Shown piece by piece: positions 1 to 8,435 of a stretch of DNA of 64,000 bases. A program made the translations under genes and the position numbers. The notes beneath the pieces are model-generated. The model worked only from the letters and a program-made list of their open reading frames with translations, was not told the DNA's origin and made no database searches. The stretch covers positions 186,001 through 250,000 of the forward strand of contig JBQVOK010000004.1 in assembly GCA_052437175.1 (NCBI GenBank), given 5' to 3'. This stretch comes from JACVCJ01 sp052437175 (GTDB lineage Bacteria; Bacteroidota; Bacteroidia; CAIKAF01). Position 1 is the first letter of the stretch, and each line of letters begins with the position of its first letter.

Positions 1-716
1 ACCGTGAACCCAGCGAGGGCTATGTGCTCGAAGAGCATGTTTCTTTCCTGCTCATCGGCAATATGCTGTTTACCTTCCAGTTTAAGCACGGCGATGTGTT
101 CGACAAGGTGCGCGACCGTATCCGCAGCTCCGGCGGCAGGATCCGGCAACGGAAGTCCGACTACCTGTTCTATGCCCTGCTCGACGTTATGATCGATAAT
201 TATTTCTGGGTGCTCGACCTGGTAGAAGAAAACATCATCAGCACCGAAGATTCCATACTCAGCAATCCGGCCAAAGAGTCCCTGGGCGATATACGCCGCC
301 TCAAAAAAGAGGCCCTGCTGCTGCGTAAGGCCGTTTTCCCGCTCAAGGAGGCCGTATTTCTTATGCTGCATGCCGAGGAGAAAGTGTTCGAAAAACGTAC
401 CCTCAAATACCTGAAAGAACTGCACGAACACATTGTACAGGTGGCCGAAAATACGGAGAACGTGCGCGATATGGCCAACGGACTTATGGACGTGTACATC
501 AGTACCTCCAATACGCGCCTGGGCAACATTACCAAGGTGCTTACCATTGTGTCGGCCGTGTTTATCCCGCTGAACCTGCTGGCGGGTATCTATGGCATGA
601 ACTTCGACGTGCTGCCGCTCAAGGACCATCCCTACGGTTTTACCATCGTGATCCTTGCCATGGTGCTGATTGCCGCCGTACTTTTCCTGTATTTCCGCTT
701 TAAAAAATGGTTCTGA
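1..716 (+). CDS. CorA-family magnesium/cobalt channel, C-terminal part (5' end outside window)
   Basis: The frame is open from base 3 and gives about 237 residues, so the true start lies upstream of the window. The visible part is a long, charged, mostly helical stalk followed by two hydrophobic helices at the C-terminus. The first helix ends in the CorA signature YGMNF, and the protein ends FRFKKWF after the second helix. In CorA channels this GMN loop forms the selectivity filter for hydrated Mg2+ (also Co2+) in a homopentamer in the inner membrane. A GTG at base 24 could be read as a start but sits inside the conserved stalk, so I do not use it. The next gene begins 4 bp after the stop, suggesting co-transcription. 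The subgroup (CorA or a ZntB-like relative) cannot be settled from the C-terminus alone. Confidence 0.9.
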   Translation, partial: REPSEGYVLEEHVSFLLIGNMLFTFQFKHGDVFDKVRDRIRSSGGRIRQRKSDYLFYALLDVMIDNYFWVLDLVEENIISTEDSILSNPAKESLGDIRRLKKEALLLRKAVFPLKEAVFLMLHAEEKVFEKRTLKYLKELHEHIVQVAENTENVRDMANGLMDVYISTSNTRLGNITKVLTIVSAVFIPLNLLAGIYGMNFDVLPLKDHPYGFTIVILAMVLIAAVLFLYFRFKKWF

Positions 717-720
717 CGCT

Positions 721-1200
721 ATGGACTTCACATTTTCCTTCATAACCCGCCTGGAGCTGCTCGAAAAAGAAGCGCACACCGGCCTGTACCTGCCCGAAGA
801 GATCGTGGCCGTGCTGCCTAAAGGCCGCCTGCGTGCCCAGGGACTGCTCAACGGGGTTACGCCCTTTAACCTGGCCGTGCAGAGCGAACGCTCCGGCGCA
901 AAATTCTTTATGGTAGGCGGTCCCCTGCGCAGGGAAGCCGGAATAAAACAGGGCGAGGAAGTGCACGTGCAGTTCAGCTGGATCGATACCGAACACCTCG
1001 ATATCCCCGAAGAATTCCAGGCGGCCCTGGAGCAGGACGATGAGGCCCGCGCCATATTTGAGACCTTTACCACAGGCAAAAAACGCGGCCTTATGAACTA
1101 CATTACCAGCGTAAAGAATGTGGACAGCCGCATAAAACGCTCCCTGGAACTGTTGTACAAGATCAAAACGCGGCAGCTTTATTCGGACCGCAGCAGGTAA
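721..1200 (+). CDS. YdeI/OmdA-like protein (DUF1905 plus bacteriocin-protection domain)
   Basis: This 159-residue soluble protein has the layout of the DUF1905/YdeI-OmdA family. The N-terminal beta-rich half contains LPKGRLRAQGLLNG and a GGPLRREAGIKQGEEVHV stretch. The C-terminal half (about residues 105-159) is a helical segment with the typical FETFTTGKKRGLMNYI and KNVDSRIKRSLELL pattern. Family members are small cytoplasmic proteins of unclear biochemistry; some are described as affecting bacteriocin sensitivity or OmpD levels. I chose the ATG at 721 because it follows the upstream stop by 4 bp. An upstream in-frame start at 670 would put an unconserved 17-residue extension inside the preceding gene. 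The family assignment is fairly secure; the function is unknown. Confidence 0.72.
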   Translation: MDFTFSFITRLELLEKEAHTGLYLPEEIVAVLPKGRLRAQGLLNGVTPFNLAVQSERSGAKFFMVGGPLRREAGIKQGEEVHVQFSWIDTEHLDIPEEFQAALEQDDEARAIFETFTTGKKRGLMNYITSVKNVDSRIKRSLELLYKIKTRQLYSDRSR

Positions 1201-1324
1201 GGCCTGCTCCCCGAACCGCAGCACAGGCAAGCGGCCGGGAAAGCCGGTGTATGCTGTTGAACAAATCAGCTTTTTTACAGGTTTATGCAACTAAATTGGT
1301 TTTTGTGTTGTTCCTTAGTGCTGT

Positions 1325-3040
1325 ATGCAAAAGATCCCGGACTACCACGAAGCAGATGTAATCATTATAGGAGCAGGCATCGGAGGTCTTACCACAGCAG
1401 CTGTACTGGCCCGCAGTGGTAAAAGGGTCTGCGTGCTGGAAATGGATGCACGCCCGGGAGGCTACCTGGCCGGTTTTCAGCGTAAAGATTTCCGTTTTGA
1501 TACGGCTATCCACTGGCTTAACCAGTGCGGCGAAGGAGGCCTGGTACACCGCATTTTCGAATGGCTGGGGAGCGATTTTCCGAGGGTAGCCGATCAGAAG
1601 ATGATCCGCAGGTATAAGGGCGAATCGTTCGATTATATACTTACAAATAACCCGGATGAGCTCCGCGATACCTGGATACGGGAATTTCCTCACGAAAAAA
1701 AAGGTATCGAACGTTTTTTTGCCGATGCCCGCAAACTGGGCAGGGCCTTTAAAAAAATGGGTACACAGTTCCGTTCTGCCGAAACCATGGGAACGCTCGC
1801 CCGGATGGGCTACGGACTTAGAATGCTTCAGTTCGGAATACCTTTTATGCGTTTCCTGAGGTACTCTGGCAATGAAGGGATACGCAAGGGACTTAACCGC
1901 TATTTTAAAGATCCGGACCTGCATAAAGTGTTCTGCTCGGAACCGGACCTGCTCTCGTGCCTGGTGCCTGTAGGCTGGGCCTATGGTTTTGATTACCAGT
2001 TGCCACCCCCGGGCGGGAGCCAGGTATTCCCCGAATGGCTGGTGCATCTGCTGCAGGAACTGGGCGGACATGTCTTTTACCAGTGCCGTGCCGAACGTAT
2101 ATGCATCGAGTCGGGGCAGAGCCGGGGTGTAGAGTTCCTGCACCGCGGAAAAAAGTACAGGTATTCCTCCAGGTATGTAATTGCGGCCTGTGATGTGGAA
2201 ACACTGTACGAAAAAATGCTGCCGCAGGGAACGATCCCGGACGCATTCCTGAAAAAGTTGAGATCGGCCTCCCTGTATGCCTCTTCGGTAACCGTTTCAC
2301 TGGGCCTTAACTGTTGTCCTTCCCTGCTGGGTTTTGGAGAGGAACTGTTGTTTATATCGAAAGATAACCTGGCACGCAACAGCCATTCCGAAGGTCCGCC
2401 GGACCAGGTGGGCATCAGTGTGCTTGCGCCTTCGTTACGCGACCCCTCGCTGGCACCGGAAGGTATGGGCACCTTAACGATGTATGCACCTGCCGACTTT
2501 GGCTACGCCGATTTCTGGCAGACGGAGGAGGGCACAGAGGGCGAACGCAAACGCACCGGGGCCTACGATGCCTTTAAGCAGCAATATGCCGCCATACTTA
2601 TTGCCCGCGTAGAGGCGGCACTGGGAATACAACTAACGCCGCATATCGTGTATTGCGATATAGCCACACCCATTACGCACTGGCGGTATACCGGGAACAA
2701 GAACGGCAGCATAATGGGGGCAAGACCCGGCTGGGAAAATATACGTGCCGGGATAGCGCATCATAAAACGCGTATCGGTAACCTGTATCTCAGCGGGCAC
2801 TGGGCCGAACTGGGAGGCGGGGTACCCATTGCCGTAAAATCGGGCTTTAATGCGGCCCTGCTGGTCCTTAAGAAAGAAAAACACCCTGCCTGTGCAGCAC
2901 TGTGCCGCTATGCCGATGGCAAAATGACCCTGGACCAGGCACAGCAGGCACCCGGACTAAAGCCCTATCTGAATACATTCAGGCCCGGCCTTACACCGGC
3001 CCTGCGTAAAATACAGCGAAGCGGGAACATTGGCGCTTAA
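1325..3040 (+). CDS. FAD-dependent phytoene desaturase/carotenoid isomerase-like oxidoreductase
   Basis: The protein has 571 residues. An N-terminal Rossmann dinucleotide-binding motif GAGIGG lies at residues 16-21, with an acidic strand end (VLEMDARPGGY) and the downstream FDTAIHW motif. The C-terminal FAD-contact segment reads GNLYLSGHWAELGGGVP. This is the architecture of the phytoene desaturase/carotenoid cis-trans isomerase/retinol saturase superfamily, which oxidises, reduces or isomerises polyene chains, usually at the membrane. No phytoene synthase is nearby. The two genes that follow are a GT2 glycosyltransferase (27 bp gap) and a CrtO-like acyltransferase, which suggests a glycosylated, acylated polyene or carotenoid product. 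The substrate is not readable from sequence; retinol-saturase-like reduction is an alternative. Confidence 0.82.
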   Translation: MQKIPDYHEADVIIIGAGIGGLTTAAVLARSGKRVCVLEMDARPGGYLAGFQRKDFRFDTAIHWLNQCGEGGLVHRIFEWLGSDFPRVADQKMIRRYKGESFDYILTNNPDELRDTWIREFPHEKKGIERFFADARKLGRAFKKMGTQFRSAETMGTLARMGYGLRMLQFGIPFMRFLRYSGNEGIRKGLNRYFKDPDLHKVFCSEPDLLSCLVPVGWAYGFDYQLPPPGGSQVFPEWLVHLLQELGGHVFYQCRAERICIESGQSRGVEFLHRGKKYRYSSRYVIAACDVETLYEKMLPQGTIPDAFLKKLRSASLYASSVTVSLGLNCCPSLLGFGEELLFISKDNLARNSHSEGPPDQVGISVLAPSLRDPSLAPEGMGTLTMYAPADFGYADFWQTEEGTEGERKRTGAYDAFKQQYAAILIARVEAALGIQLTPHIVYCDIATPITHWRYTGNKNGSIMGARPGWENIRAGIAHHKTRIGNLYLSGHWAELGGGVPIAVKSGFNAALLVLKKEKHPACAALCRYADGKMTLDQAQQAPGLKPYLNTFRPGLTPALRKIQRSGNIGA

Positions 3041-3067
3041 GCTTCTTTTTGCGTTCTTTGTACCTTC

Positions 3068-3940
3068 ATGAAAGTAGTAGGCTTTACATTTATACGCAAT
3101 GCGGTAAAGTACGATTATCCCGTGCGGGAGGCCATCCTGTCCATACTGCCGCTGTGCAGCGAGGTTATTGTGGCCGTGGGTAACTCCGACGACGGCACGC
3201 GCGAACTGGTGGAACAGATCGCTCCGGGACGGGTACGTATCATTGATACCGTGTGGGACGACAGCCTGCGGGAAGGCGGGCGTGTGCTGGCACAGGAGAC
3301 CGATAAGGCCTATGCCGCCGTACCCGAAGATGCTGACTGGGCTTTTTACATCCAGGGCGATGAAGTACTGCCCGAAAGCGATGCACAGACCGTGCTTAAC
3401 TTCATGCATACGTATAAGGATGATCAACGGGTGGACGGACTGCTGTTCCGTTACCGGCATTTCTACGGATCTTACGATTACACCGGGTCCAGTTCTTCCT
3501 GGTACCGCAACGAGATACGGGTAGTGCGCAAACGCGCCGGTATCTATTCATACCGGGATGCACAGGGCTTTCGCAAGGACAACGACCAGAAGCTGAACGT
3601 AGTGGCTATGCCGGCCTACATACACCATTACGGCTGGGTAAAGGAACCCGCGGCCATGCAGCGCAAGCAGGAAAACTTTCATAAAATGTGGCACGACGAT
3701 GCCTGGCTCGAAAAACACGTGGCCAAAGCCGAAGAATTTGACTACAGCGGTATCGATCAGCTCAAAAGGTATACCGGAGCCCATCCCAGGGTAATGGAGG
3801 CGCGTATAGGGCGTAAAAACTGGAAATTCGACTATGATATCGCCTTTAACCGTACCTCGTTTAAGGAAAGGGCCAAGAGTTTCCTGCGCAGGTACCTCGG
3901 GCTCGATTTCTCCTACCGGAACTACCGGCTTATAAAATAA
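3068..3940 (+). CDS. Family 2-like glycosyltransferase
   Basis: The protein has 290 residues. It starts VVGFTFIRNA, the short N-terminal strand typical of inverting GT-A (GT2-like) transferases. This is followed by ILPLCSEVIVAVGNSDDGT (nucleotide-binding region) and FYIQGDEVLPE around residues 98-108, which occupies the place of the metal-binding DxD. A helix-rich C-terminus follows. There is no membrane segment, so it is probably cytoplasmic or peripheral. It is co-directional with the upstream polyene oxidoreductase and the downstream CrtO-like acyltransferase. In staphyloxanthin synthesis the equivalent activity (CrtQ) glucosylates the carotenoid acid, so a similar role is a reasonable inference. 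A lipopolysaccharide or protein glycosylation role cannot be excluded. Confidence 0.75.
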   Translation: MKVVGFTFIRNAVKYDYPVREAILSILPLCSEVIVAVGNSDDGTRELVEQIAPGRVRIIDTVWDDSLREGGRVLAQETDKAYAAVPEDADWAFYIQGDEVLPESDAQTVLNFMHTYKDDQRVDGLLFRYRHFYGSYDYTGSSSSWYRNEIRVVRKRAGIYSYRDAQGFRKDNDQKLNVVAMPAYIHHYGWVKEPAAMQRKQENFHKMWHDDAWLEKHVAKAEEFDYSGIDQLKRYTGAHPRVMEARIGRKNWKFDYDIAFNRTSFKERAKSFLRRYLGLDFSYRNYRLIK

Positions 3941-3976
3941 GTTGAATTCAAGCACTTTCAGGATTTCTACATAACA

Positions 3977-4435
3977 ATGATCATCAAAGCTTTTACATTC
4001 GGCCTTTCCATAACCATTATTTCCTGGACGGCAGGTATGCTTCTTACCGCATTCCTCAGGAATACGGCGTACTACAAACGAAGCAGCCTGAATTTTATAA
4101 AGAGCGAGGCCCTGAATAAAGCGATCGGCCTCGGTGCATTTAAGTGGATCGTAAAAAATACCTTCTTTAAGTACCTGAACCAGAAACTTCAGCTGAAAGG
4201 CAGCAGCGGTATGGGCCGGCTGCAGGAACTACGGAACGAAATGACCTTTTCGGAAATAAGCCACCTGATCGGGTTTGTATTCGTAACGGTCTTTGCAGCC
4301 CTGAAACTCGCAGAGGGGCTCTACCTGCACGCCGCAGCCTGCATGATCATGAACATACCGCTGAACCTGTATCCGTCTTTATTGCAGCAGCAGAACAAAC
4401 GGCAGATCGACCGGATAATACGCCGGCACCGCTGA
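3977..4435 (+). CDS. CrtO-like (glycosyl-diaponeurosporenoate) acyltransferase family protein
   Basis: This small membrane protein of 152 residues has an N-terminal hydrophobic helix (about 3-25), a central amphipathic region and a second hydrophobic stretch around residues 96-130. The end of the protein, EMTFSEISHLIGF followed by MNIPLNLYPSLLQQQNKRQI, resembles the conserved C-terminal half of staphylococcal CrtO. There, a glutamate and histidine precede the membrane segment and an N-x-P...Q-x-x-N-R motif follows it. CrtO acylates the glucose on a C30 carotenoid. The call rests on motif recognition from memory and on context (desaturase-like enzyme and GT2 immediately upstream). If wrong, it is a small membrane protein of unknown function. 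Confidence 0.5.
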   Translation: MIIKAFTFGLSITIISWTAGMLLTAFLRNTAYYKRSSLNFIKSEALNKAIGLGAFKWIVKNTFFKYLNQKLQLKGSSGMGRLQELRNEMTFSEISHLIGFVFVTVFAALKLAEGLYLHAAACMIMNIPLNLYPSLLQQQNKRQIDRIIRRHR

Positions 4436-4481
4436 GGAATTCCCCGCTCCATGTCCATGCCTCGTAAACAGTCCCTGCAGA

Positions 4482-4514
4482 AATAAAAAAACCGCCTCCG
4501 TAGCGGAAGCGGTT
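4482..4514 (-). terminator. Intrinsic terminator of the T9SS gene at 4540-5532
   Basis: An 11-bp stem (AACCGCCTCCG at 4490-4500 with CGGAAGCGGTT at 4504-4514, one mismatch) has a 3-nt loop. On the minus strand it is followed by a run of T, seen as A's from 4485 on the plus strand. It lies 25 bp beyond the minus-strand stop. The plus-strand gene ending at 4435 could also use it, but lacks a U-tract in that direction. Confidence 0.8.
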
Positions 4515-4539
4515 TACGTATGGTTTTATTCGTTAGGCC

Positions 4540-5532
4540 TTATTTGGCAACTACGAATTTTCCTTTGCTGATTTTACCGTCAACATTAATGCTGTATACG
4601 TAGATACCGTTGCTGAGGCTGCTCAGGTCCAGGTTACGTGTGTAGGTACCGGCACCTTTAACGCCTTCGTTCAGGTTCATTACTACCTGTCCGGCCATAT
4701 TGGTAACCTGCATGGTCACTTTACCGCCTTCGGTCAGGTTGTAGTTGATGGTAGCATTGGTAGAAGCCGGGTTCGGGAACAGGCTGAAGCTGTTTTCAGC
4801 TACGTTGTTGTCCAGGCCTACGGTTCCGTACTGGAGGCTTACCGCAGTGAGCAGGTCTGTATCCAGTCCCCATGCTGCAGAAATATAAGCAGGTGTACCG
4901 TCGTTCCAGATCTCGAAAGCTCCGTCGCCGCAGCCATCTTCAAAAGAGTAAAGTACAACACCTGAAGTAATGGAATCGTTCGCGTTCAGTTTTACTACTT
5001 CGAAAGTTACTACGAAGGTAGAAGGAACCGAAACGGGTGAGGCAAACAGGAACGGAGTAGCGGCCGGACCATTGGGGCCGAATGTGGTGTCGATAGCGGA
5101 GATCGCAACCGGCAGACTGGTACCCAGCAGGGTAACGGTAGTGTCGGTCGAGTTCAGGCTGTACACTTTGGCTACATAGTTATCCGTAGCTCCTGCAGGG
5201 GTCATTACTGCTTTAATGGCAAAGAACCCGATAGCACCGGTTACGCTGGCACCCGGCAGGTTGGTAGTGAATACCTGACCTTTTTCGGCATCGGCGAATA
5301 CGTTCACACCGGTGATGAAACCACCCGGCTGACCGCCCTGGTTAAAGGTGTATGTGGCCAGGTTTGAGCAGGCTGTGTCGCTTGCTGCACCCGGGAGCAA
5401 TAAGGTATCGGCTTTGGCTGCGAATGTGTTGCCGATGGTACGGCTGGTGGTGGAGGTAATGTTACTTACATTTCTCTGTGCAAAGGCACTAACACTTACA
5501 GCAATGGCTGCGATCGTAAAAATTTTCTTCAT
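4540..5532 (-). CDS. Secreted protein with T9SS type A sorting domain
   Basis: The protein has 330 residues with a clear signal peptide (MKKIFTIAAIAVSVSAFAQ) and a beta-rich, cysteine-poor body with no catalytic family I recognise. It ends in a C-terminal T9SS type A sorting domain: FSLFPNPASTNATINYNL, then TNMAGQVV, then LSNGIYVYSI and the short basic tail KGKFVVAK. Such domains take the protein through the outer-membrane T9SS pore, after which they are removed and the protein is retained at or released from the surface. Aspartate/asparagine-rich turns suggest an extracellular beta-sandwich. It has its own consensus promoter (5560-5590) and terminator, so it is monocistronic, and the strong promoter suggests high expression. 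The neighbouring gene on the same strand is another T9SS cargo of different sequence. Confidence 0.88.
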   Translation of the reverse strand: MKKIFTIAAIAVSVSAFAQRNVSNITSTTSRTIGNTFAAKADTLLLPGAASDTACSNLATYTFNQGGQPGGFITGVNVFADAEKGQVFTTNLPGASVTGAIGFFAIKAVMTPAGATDNYVAKVYSLNSTDTTVTLLGTSLPVAISAIDTTFGPNGPAATPFLFASPVSVPSTFVVTFEVVKLNANDSITSGVVLYSFEDGCGDGAFEIWNDGTPAYISAAWGLDTDLLTAVSLQYGTVGLDNNVAENSFSLFPNPASTNATINYNLTEGGKVTMQVTNMAGQVVMNLNEGVKGAGTYTRNLDLSSLSNGIYVYSINVDGKISKGKFVVAK

Positions 5533-5559
5533 TTTGTATATGTTGTTGTGTTAATAACA

Positions 5560-5590
5560 CAAATATAAAGTTTCCTTCTGCAATCCCAAA
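5560..5590 (-). promoter_or_regulatory. Bacteroidetes-type promoter for the gene at 4540-5532
   Basis: Read on the minus strand, TTTG (5587-5590 on plus) is followed by exactly 19 nt and then TATATTTG (5560-5567 on plus), a perfect match to the Bacteroidetes primary-sigma consensus. The predicted start near 5553 leaves about 20 nt of leader. An inverted repeat TTGTGTTA/TAACACAA (5546-5562) straddles the predicted start site. Confidence 0.82.
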
Positions 5591-5601
5591 TTAAAAGGCA
5601 T

Positions 5602-5630
5602 AAAAAAAGGCCGGTGTGTACCGGCCTTTT
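5602..5630 (-). terminator. Intrinsic terminator of the T9SS gene at 5653-6837
   Basis: A perfect stem AAAAGGCCGG (5605-5614) pairs with CCGGCCTTTT (5621-5630) around a 6-nt loop. A-runs on the left and T-runs on the right make it potentially bidirectional. On the minus strand it follows the stop at 5653 by 22 bp and insulates the next promoter (5560-5590). Confidence 0.88.
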
Positions 5631-5652
5631 CGTTATCGTAAGTTACGATAAA

Positions 5653-6837
5653 TTATTTGATCAGTTTTCCTGTTGTGCTCTGACCGTCGAGGATCAGGGT
5701 ATAGAAATAGATACCGGCAGGATACTGGTTGAAGTCGATAGAACGAACGAATTTACCGTTGGTCAGTGAACCCAGGTTCATACGCTGCAGTTCTTTACCT
5801 GTGATATCGGTAATTTTCAGTTCGGCTTTCTCGATGTTTTTGTTAACGGCAAAGTTGATGTTTGCCATATCGGTTACCGGGTTCGGAGCGGCGTAGATGT
5901 AGTTCAGACCGGCAGCAGCGTGCTCTTCGATAGATACGTTATCGGCCATAGTTACATAAGCCCACTGAGACCATGTCTGGTAGGGGTTTTCTGCAGCACC
6001 GTCAGCATCCTGGTTGTTGTTACAGTCATAGTACCATACATAGTCACCGGCAGCGGTCGGAACCAGTACAGAGATCGCCGGAGGCAGAACTACTCTGTAG
6101 AAAGCAGACGGGTAGAAGAAAGATTCAAAGATACCGTCTGTGGTCAGACACTGTGAAGTACCATCTGTAGGATAAGATACAACGGGCATCAGGGTGTCAC
6201 CGATCGGAGCGCGGTATTCCATACGGATAGCGAAAGCACCCTGGGCAGAAGCCGGCAGTGTGATGTTCGGCGTAAAGAACAGACGGGTAGTAGGGTAACC
6301 TGTACCTGAAGGCTGACCAGACAGGTCAACGTTTGTAACCAGGGTATCTCTCCAGTAGATATCAGAAGCGGTGGCCTCAACCGGACGACCGTTAGCGTCT
6401 ACACGTACCAGGGAAACGAAGATAGAGTCGTTTACGTTAGATGGTGTGGAAGCACTTCTGAAGTGAGCTGTATTGATGAAGATACTGTCGATAGTCATGG
6501 AGGTGATGTTCGCGTTCGGTACCAGCTCAAAGTTTGTGTAGTCCGTAGTACGGGCAATTTGTTTGTAAACCTGGTAAGTAACCCCGAACTCGAAAGAGTC
6601 AGCAAAGTTGCGGTTCACAGGAGCCACGAATGTGCTGTTCGGGTTAGAAAGCAGGTAGCTGTCATAACCTTCGGCATCCACATAGTAAGAACCTGTTGCC
6701 TTATCAGAAACAGCGTATTTCTGAGTAGGAGCAACTCTGTACTTTAAATTAGGCATTGCAGATTGTGTTTGTACCTGGCTGTAGGCTGTAAATCCCAAAG
6801 AGGCGCCTAAGGCCAGAAATAGTAATCTTTTCTTCAT
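5653..6837 (-). CDS. Secreted protein with T9SS type A sorting domain
   Basis: The protein has 394 residues and a signal peptide (MKKRLLFLALGASLGFTAYSQ). The body is a single beta-rich region with repeated short strands, many Asn/Thr residues and no recognised enzyme motif. The last 80 residues form a T9SS type A sorting domain: YIYAAPNPVTDMANINFAV, then ITDITGKELQRM, then QYPAGIYFYTLI and TGKLIK. It is therefore expected to cross the outer membrane through the type IX system and act at the cell surface or outside. Genes upstream and downstream have their own signals, so it appears to be transcribed alone. A promoter-like sequence lies about 30-60 bp upstream of the ATG. Function beyond secretion is unknown. 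Confidence 0.87.
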   Translation of the reverse strand: MKKRLLFLALGASLGFTAYSQVQTQSAMPNLKYRVAPTQKYAVSDKATGSYYVDAEGYDSYLLSNPNSTFVAPVNRNFADSFEFGVTYQVYKQIARTTDYTNFELVPNANITSMTIDSIFINTAHFRSASTPSNVNDSIFVSLVRVDANGRPVEATASDIYWRDTLVTNVDLSGQPSGTGYPTTRLFFTPNITLPASAQGAFAIRMEYRAPIGDTLMPVVSYPTDGTSQCLTTDGIFESFFYPSAFYRVVLPPAISVLVPTAAGDYVWYYDCNNNQDADGAAENPYQTWSQWAYVTMADNVSIEEHAAAGLNYIYAAPNPVTDMANINFAVNKNIEKAELKITDITGKELQRMNLGSLTNGKFVRSIDFNQYPAGIYFYTLILDGQSTTGKLIK

Positions 6838-6865
6838 TTTGCTAATTATTATAAATTTACTCTTA

Positions 6866-6897
6866 CAAATCTATACAATTAAAATGGAACAAACAAC
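6866..6897 (-). promoter_or_regulatory. Probable promoter for the gene at 5653-6837
   Basis: On the minus strand TAGATTTG (plus 6866-6873) matches the TAnnTTTG -7 element. An upstream TTTG lies at 16 nt (6890-6893) and GTTG at 20 nt (6894-6897), so the -33 element is less exact. The predicted leader is about 20 nt. Confidence 0.55.
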
Positions 6898-6955
6898 TTT
6901 TCTGTAACATTACCATACTATTATTTTTAGCCATTGGTAACGTTTACAGGCCGTC

Positions 6956-8362
6956 TTACATGTTCAAAGCCCTTTTGTCACTGGCATTTAAGGCTGCATC
7001 TTTCAGGGCTTCGCTGAAGGTGGGGTGACCGTGACAAATTCGACCAATATCTTCGGCGCTGGCCCGGAATTCCATGGCAACCACCGCTTCCATGATCAGG
7101 TCTGCCGCCCGGGCCCCGATGATATGTACGCCCAGTACTTCGTCCGTAGCGGCATCGGCCAGTACTTTTACAAAGCCGTCGGTATCCATGCTGGCACGGG
7201 CGCGGCCGCTGGCGATAAAGGGAAATTTACCGCTTTTGTAGGCCGTTCCTTTTTCTTTCAGCTGTTCTTCGGTATAGCCTACCGCAGCTACTTCGGGCCA
7301 TGTATATACGATGCCCGGTATCAGCAGGGGATTGATGTGCGGTTTTTGGCCGTTCAGGTATTCGGCCACATATACGCCTTCTTCTTCGGCTTTGTGGGCC
7401 AGCATCACGCCTTCGATCACGTCGCCGATGGCAAAGATACCGGGTACTTTGGTCTCTTTATGGGCATTTACCGGTATACGTCCGCGCTCGTCCGTCTGCA
7501 GGCCTGCGTTCTCCAGTCCCAGTTTATCGGTGTAGGGGCGGCGGCCTACGGCTACCAGGCAGTAATCGCCTTCGATGCTTACCGTTTCGTTATTGGCCAT
7601 GTTCTCGGCTTTTACCACCACGCCTTCGCCGGTATTTTCGGCGCCGGTCACCTTATGTTTCAGGTAAAAATCGAAGCCCAGTTTTTTGCATATTTTCTGC
7701 AGTTCCTTGCCCAGTTCACGGTCCATGCTGCCAATGATACTGTCGGCATATTCCACTACCGAAACCTTGCTGCCGAGGCGTGCATAAACGGAACCCAGCT
7801 CGATACCGATCACTCCGCCGCCGATCAGCACCAGGTGTTTGGGTATCTCTTTCAGTTCCAGGGCCTCCGTAGAGGTGATGATGCGTTTTTTATCGATCGC
7901 CAGCCCGGGCAGGGTCGAGGGTTTGGAGCCTGTGGCAATGATCACTTTTTTAGCGGAGATCTTATCGCTGCTGCCGTCGTCCTTGCTGATGAGCAGGGTA
8001 GTGGCGTTCTCGAAGGAACCGTGCCCCGTATATACGTCGATCTTGTTCTTCTTCATCAGGTAAGCCACCCCGTCGCAGTTGTCCTTTACCACTTTGGCCT
8101 TGCGGGCGATCATCTGTGTAAAATCAGGACGCAGGTTATCCAGCAGAATACCGTGCTGGGCAAAGGAATGACCGGCATTGTAAAAATGTTCCGAAGTATC
8201 GAGCAGTGCCTTGGAAGGAATACAGCCTACATTCAGACAGGTGCCGCCCAGTGAGGGATACCGTTCGATAATAGCTGTTTTCATTCCTAATTGTGCGCAA
8301 CGGATGGCGGCAATATATCCACCCGGTCCCGAGCCGATCACGGCAACATCATAACTGTTCAT
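6956..8362 (-). CDS. lpdA: Dihydrolipoyl dehydrogenase (E3)
   Basis: The protein has 468 residues, the usual length of E3. It oxidises protein-bound dihydrolipoamide with FAD and NAD+ in the pyruvate, 2-oxoglutarate and branched-chain 2-oxoacid dehydrogenase and glycine cleavage complexes. Visible features are the FAD motif GSGPGG (residues 10-15), the redox disulfide in GGTCLNVGCIPSK (Cys42 and Cys47), the NAD-binding motif IGGGVIGIE near residue 180, the second FAD motif AIGDV, and the C-terminal HGHPTFSE with His446 and Glu451 forming the catalytic dyad. It stands alone here, with no E1 or E2 genes nearby, so it probably serves several complexes. Alternatives such as mercuric or glutathione reductase are excluded by the HPTxSE end and the length. 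Confidence 0.96.
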   Translation of the reverse strand: MNSYDVAVIGSGPGGYIAAIRCAQLGMKTAIIERYPSLGGTCLNVGCIPSKALLDTSEHFYNAGHSFAQHGILLDNLRPDFTQMIARKAKVVKDNCDGVAYLMKKNKIDVYTGHGSFENATTLLISKDDGSSDKISAKKVIIATGSKPSTLPGLAIDKKRIITSTEALELKEIPKHLVLIGGGVIGIELGSVYARLGSKVSVVEYADSIIGSMDRELGKELQKICKKLGFDFYLKHKVTGAENTGEGVVVKAENMANNETVSIEGDYCLVAVGRRPYTDKLGLENAGLQTDERGRIPVNAHKETKVPGIFAIGDVIEGVMLAHKAEEEGVYVAEYLNGQKPHINPLLIPGIVYTWPEVAAVGYTEEQLKEKGTAYKSGKFPFIASGRARASMDTDGFVKVLADAATDEVLGVHIIGARAADLIMEAVVAMEFRASAEDIGRICHGHPTFSEALKDAALNASDKRALNM

Positions 8363-8435
8363 TGTTGAATTACGAAAGATTTAAACAAAGGTAGAATTAA
8401 CCTTTAGTTTCGAGAAATAAATTTTATCGATGGCC

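Noticed and set aside
1283..2143. 286-codon minus-strand ORF opposite the FAD oxidoreductase
   Set aside because: The plus-strand frame has clear FAD motifs and a full-length family fit; the minus frame has no recognisable domain.
7025..8254. 409-codon plus-strand ORF opposite lpdA
   Set aside because: It is antisense to a certain dihydrolipoyl dehydrogenase and has a shadow-type composition (Gly/Phe/His rich).
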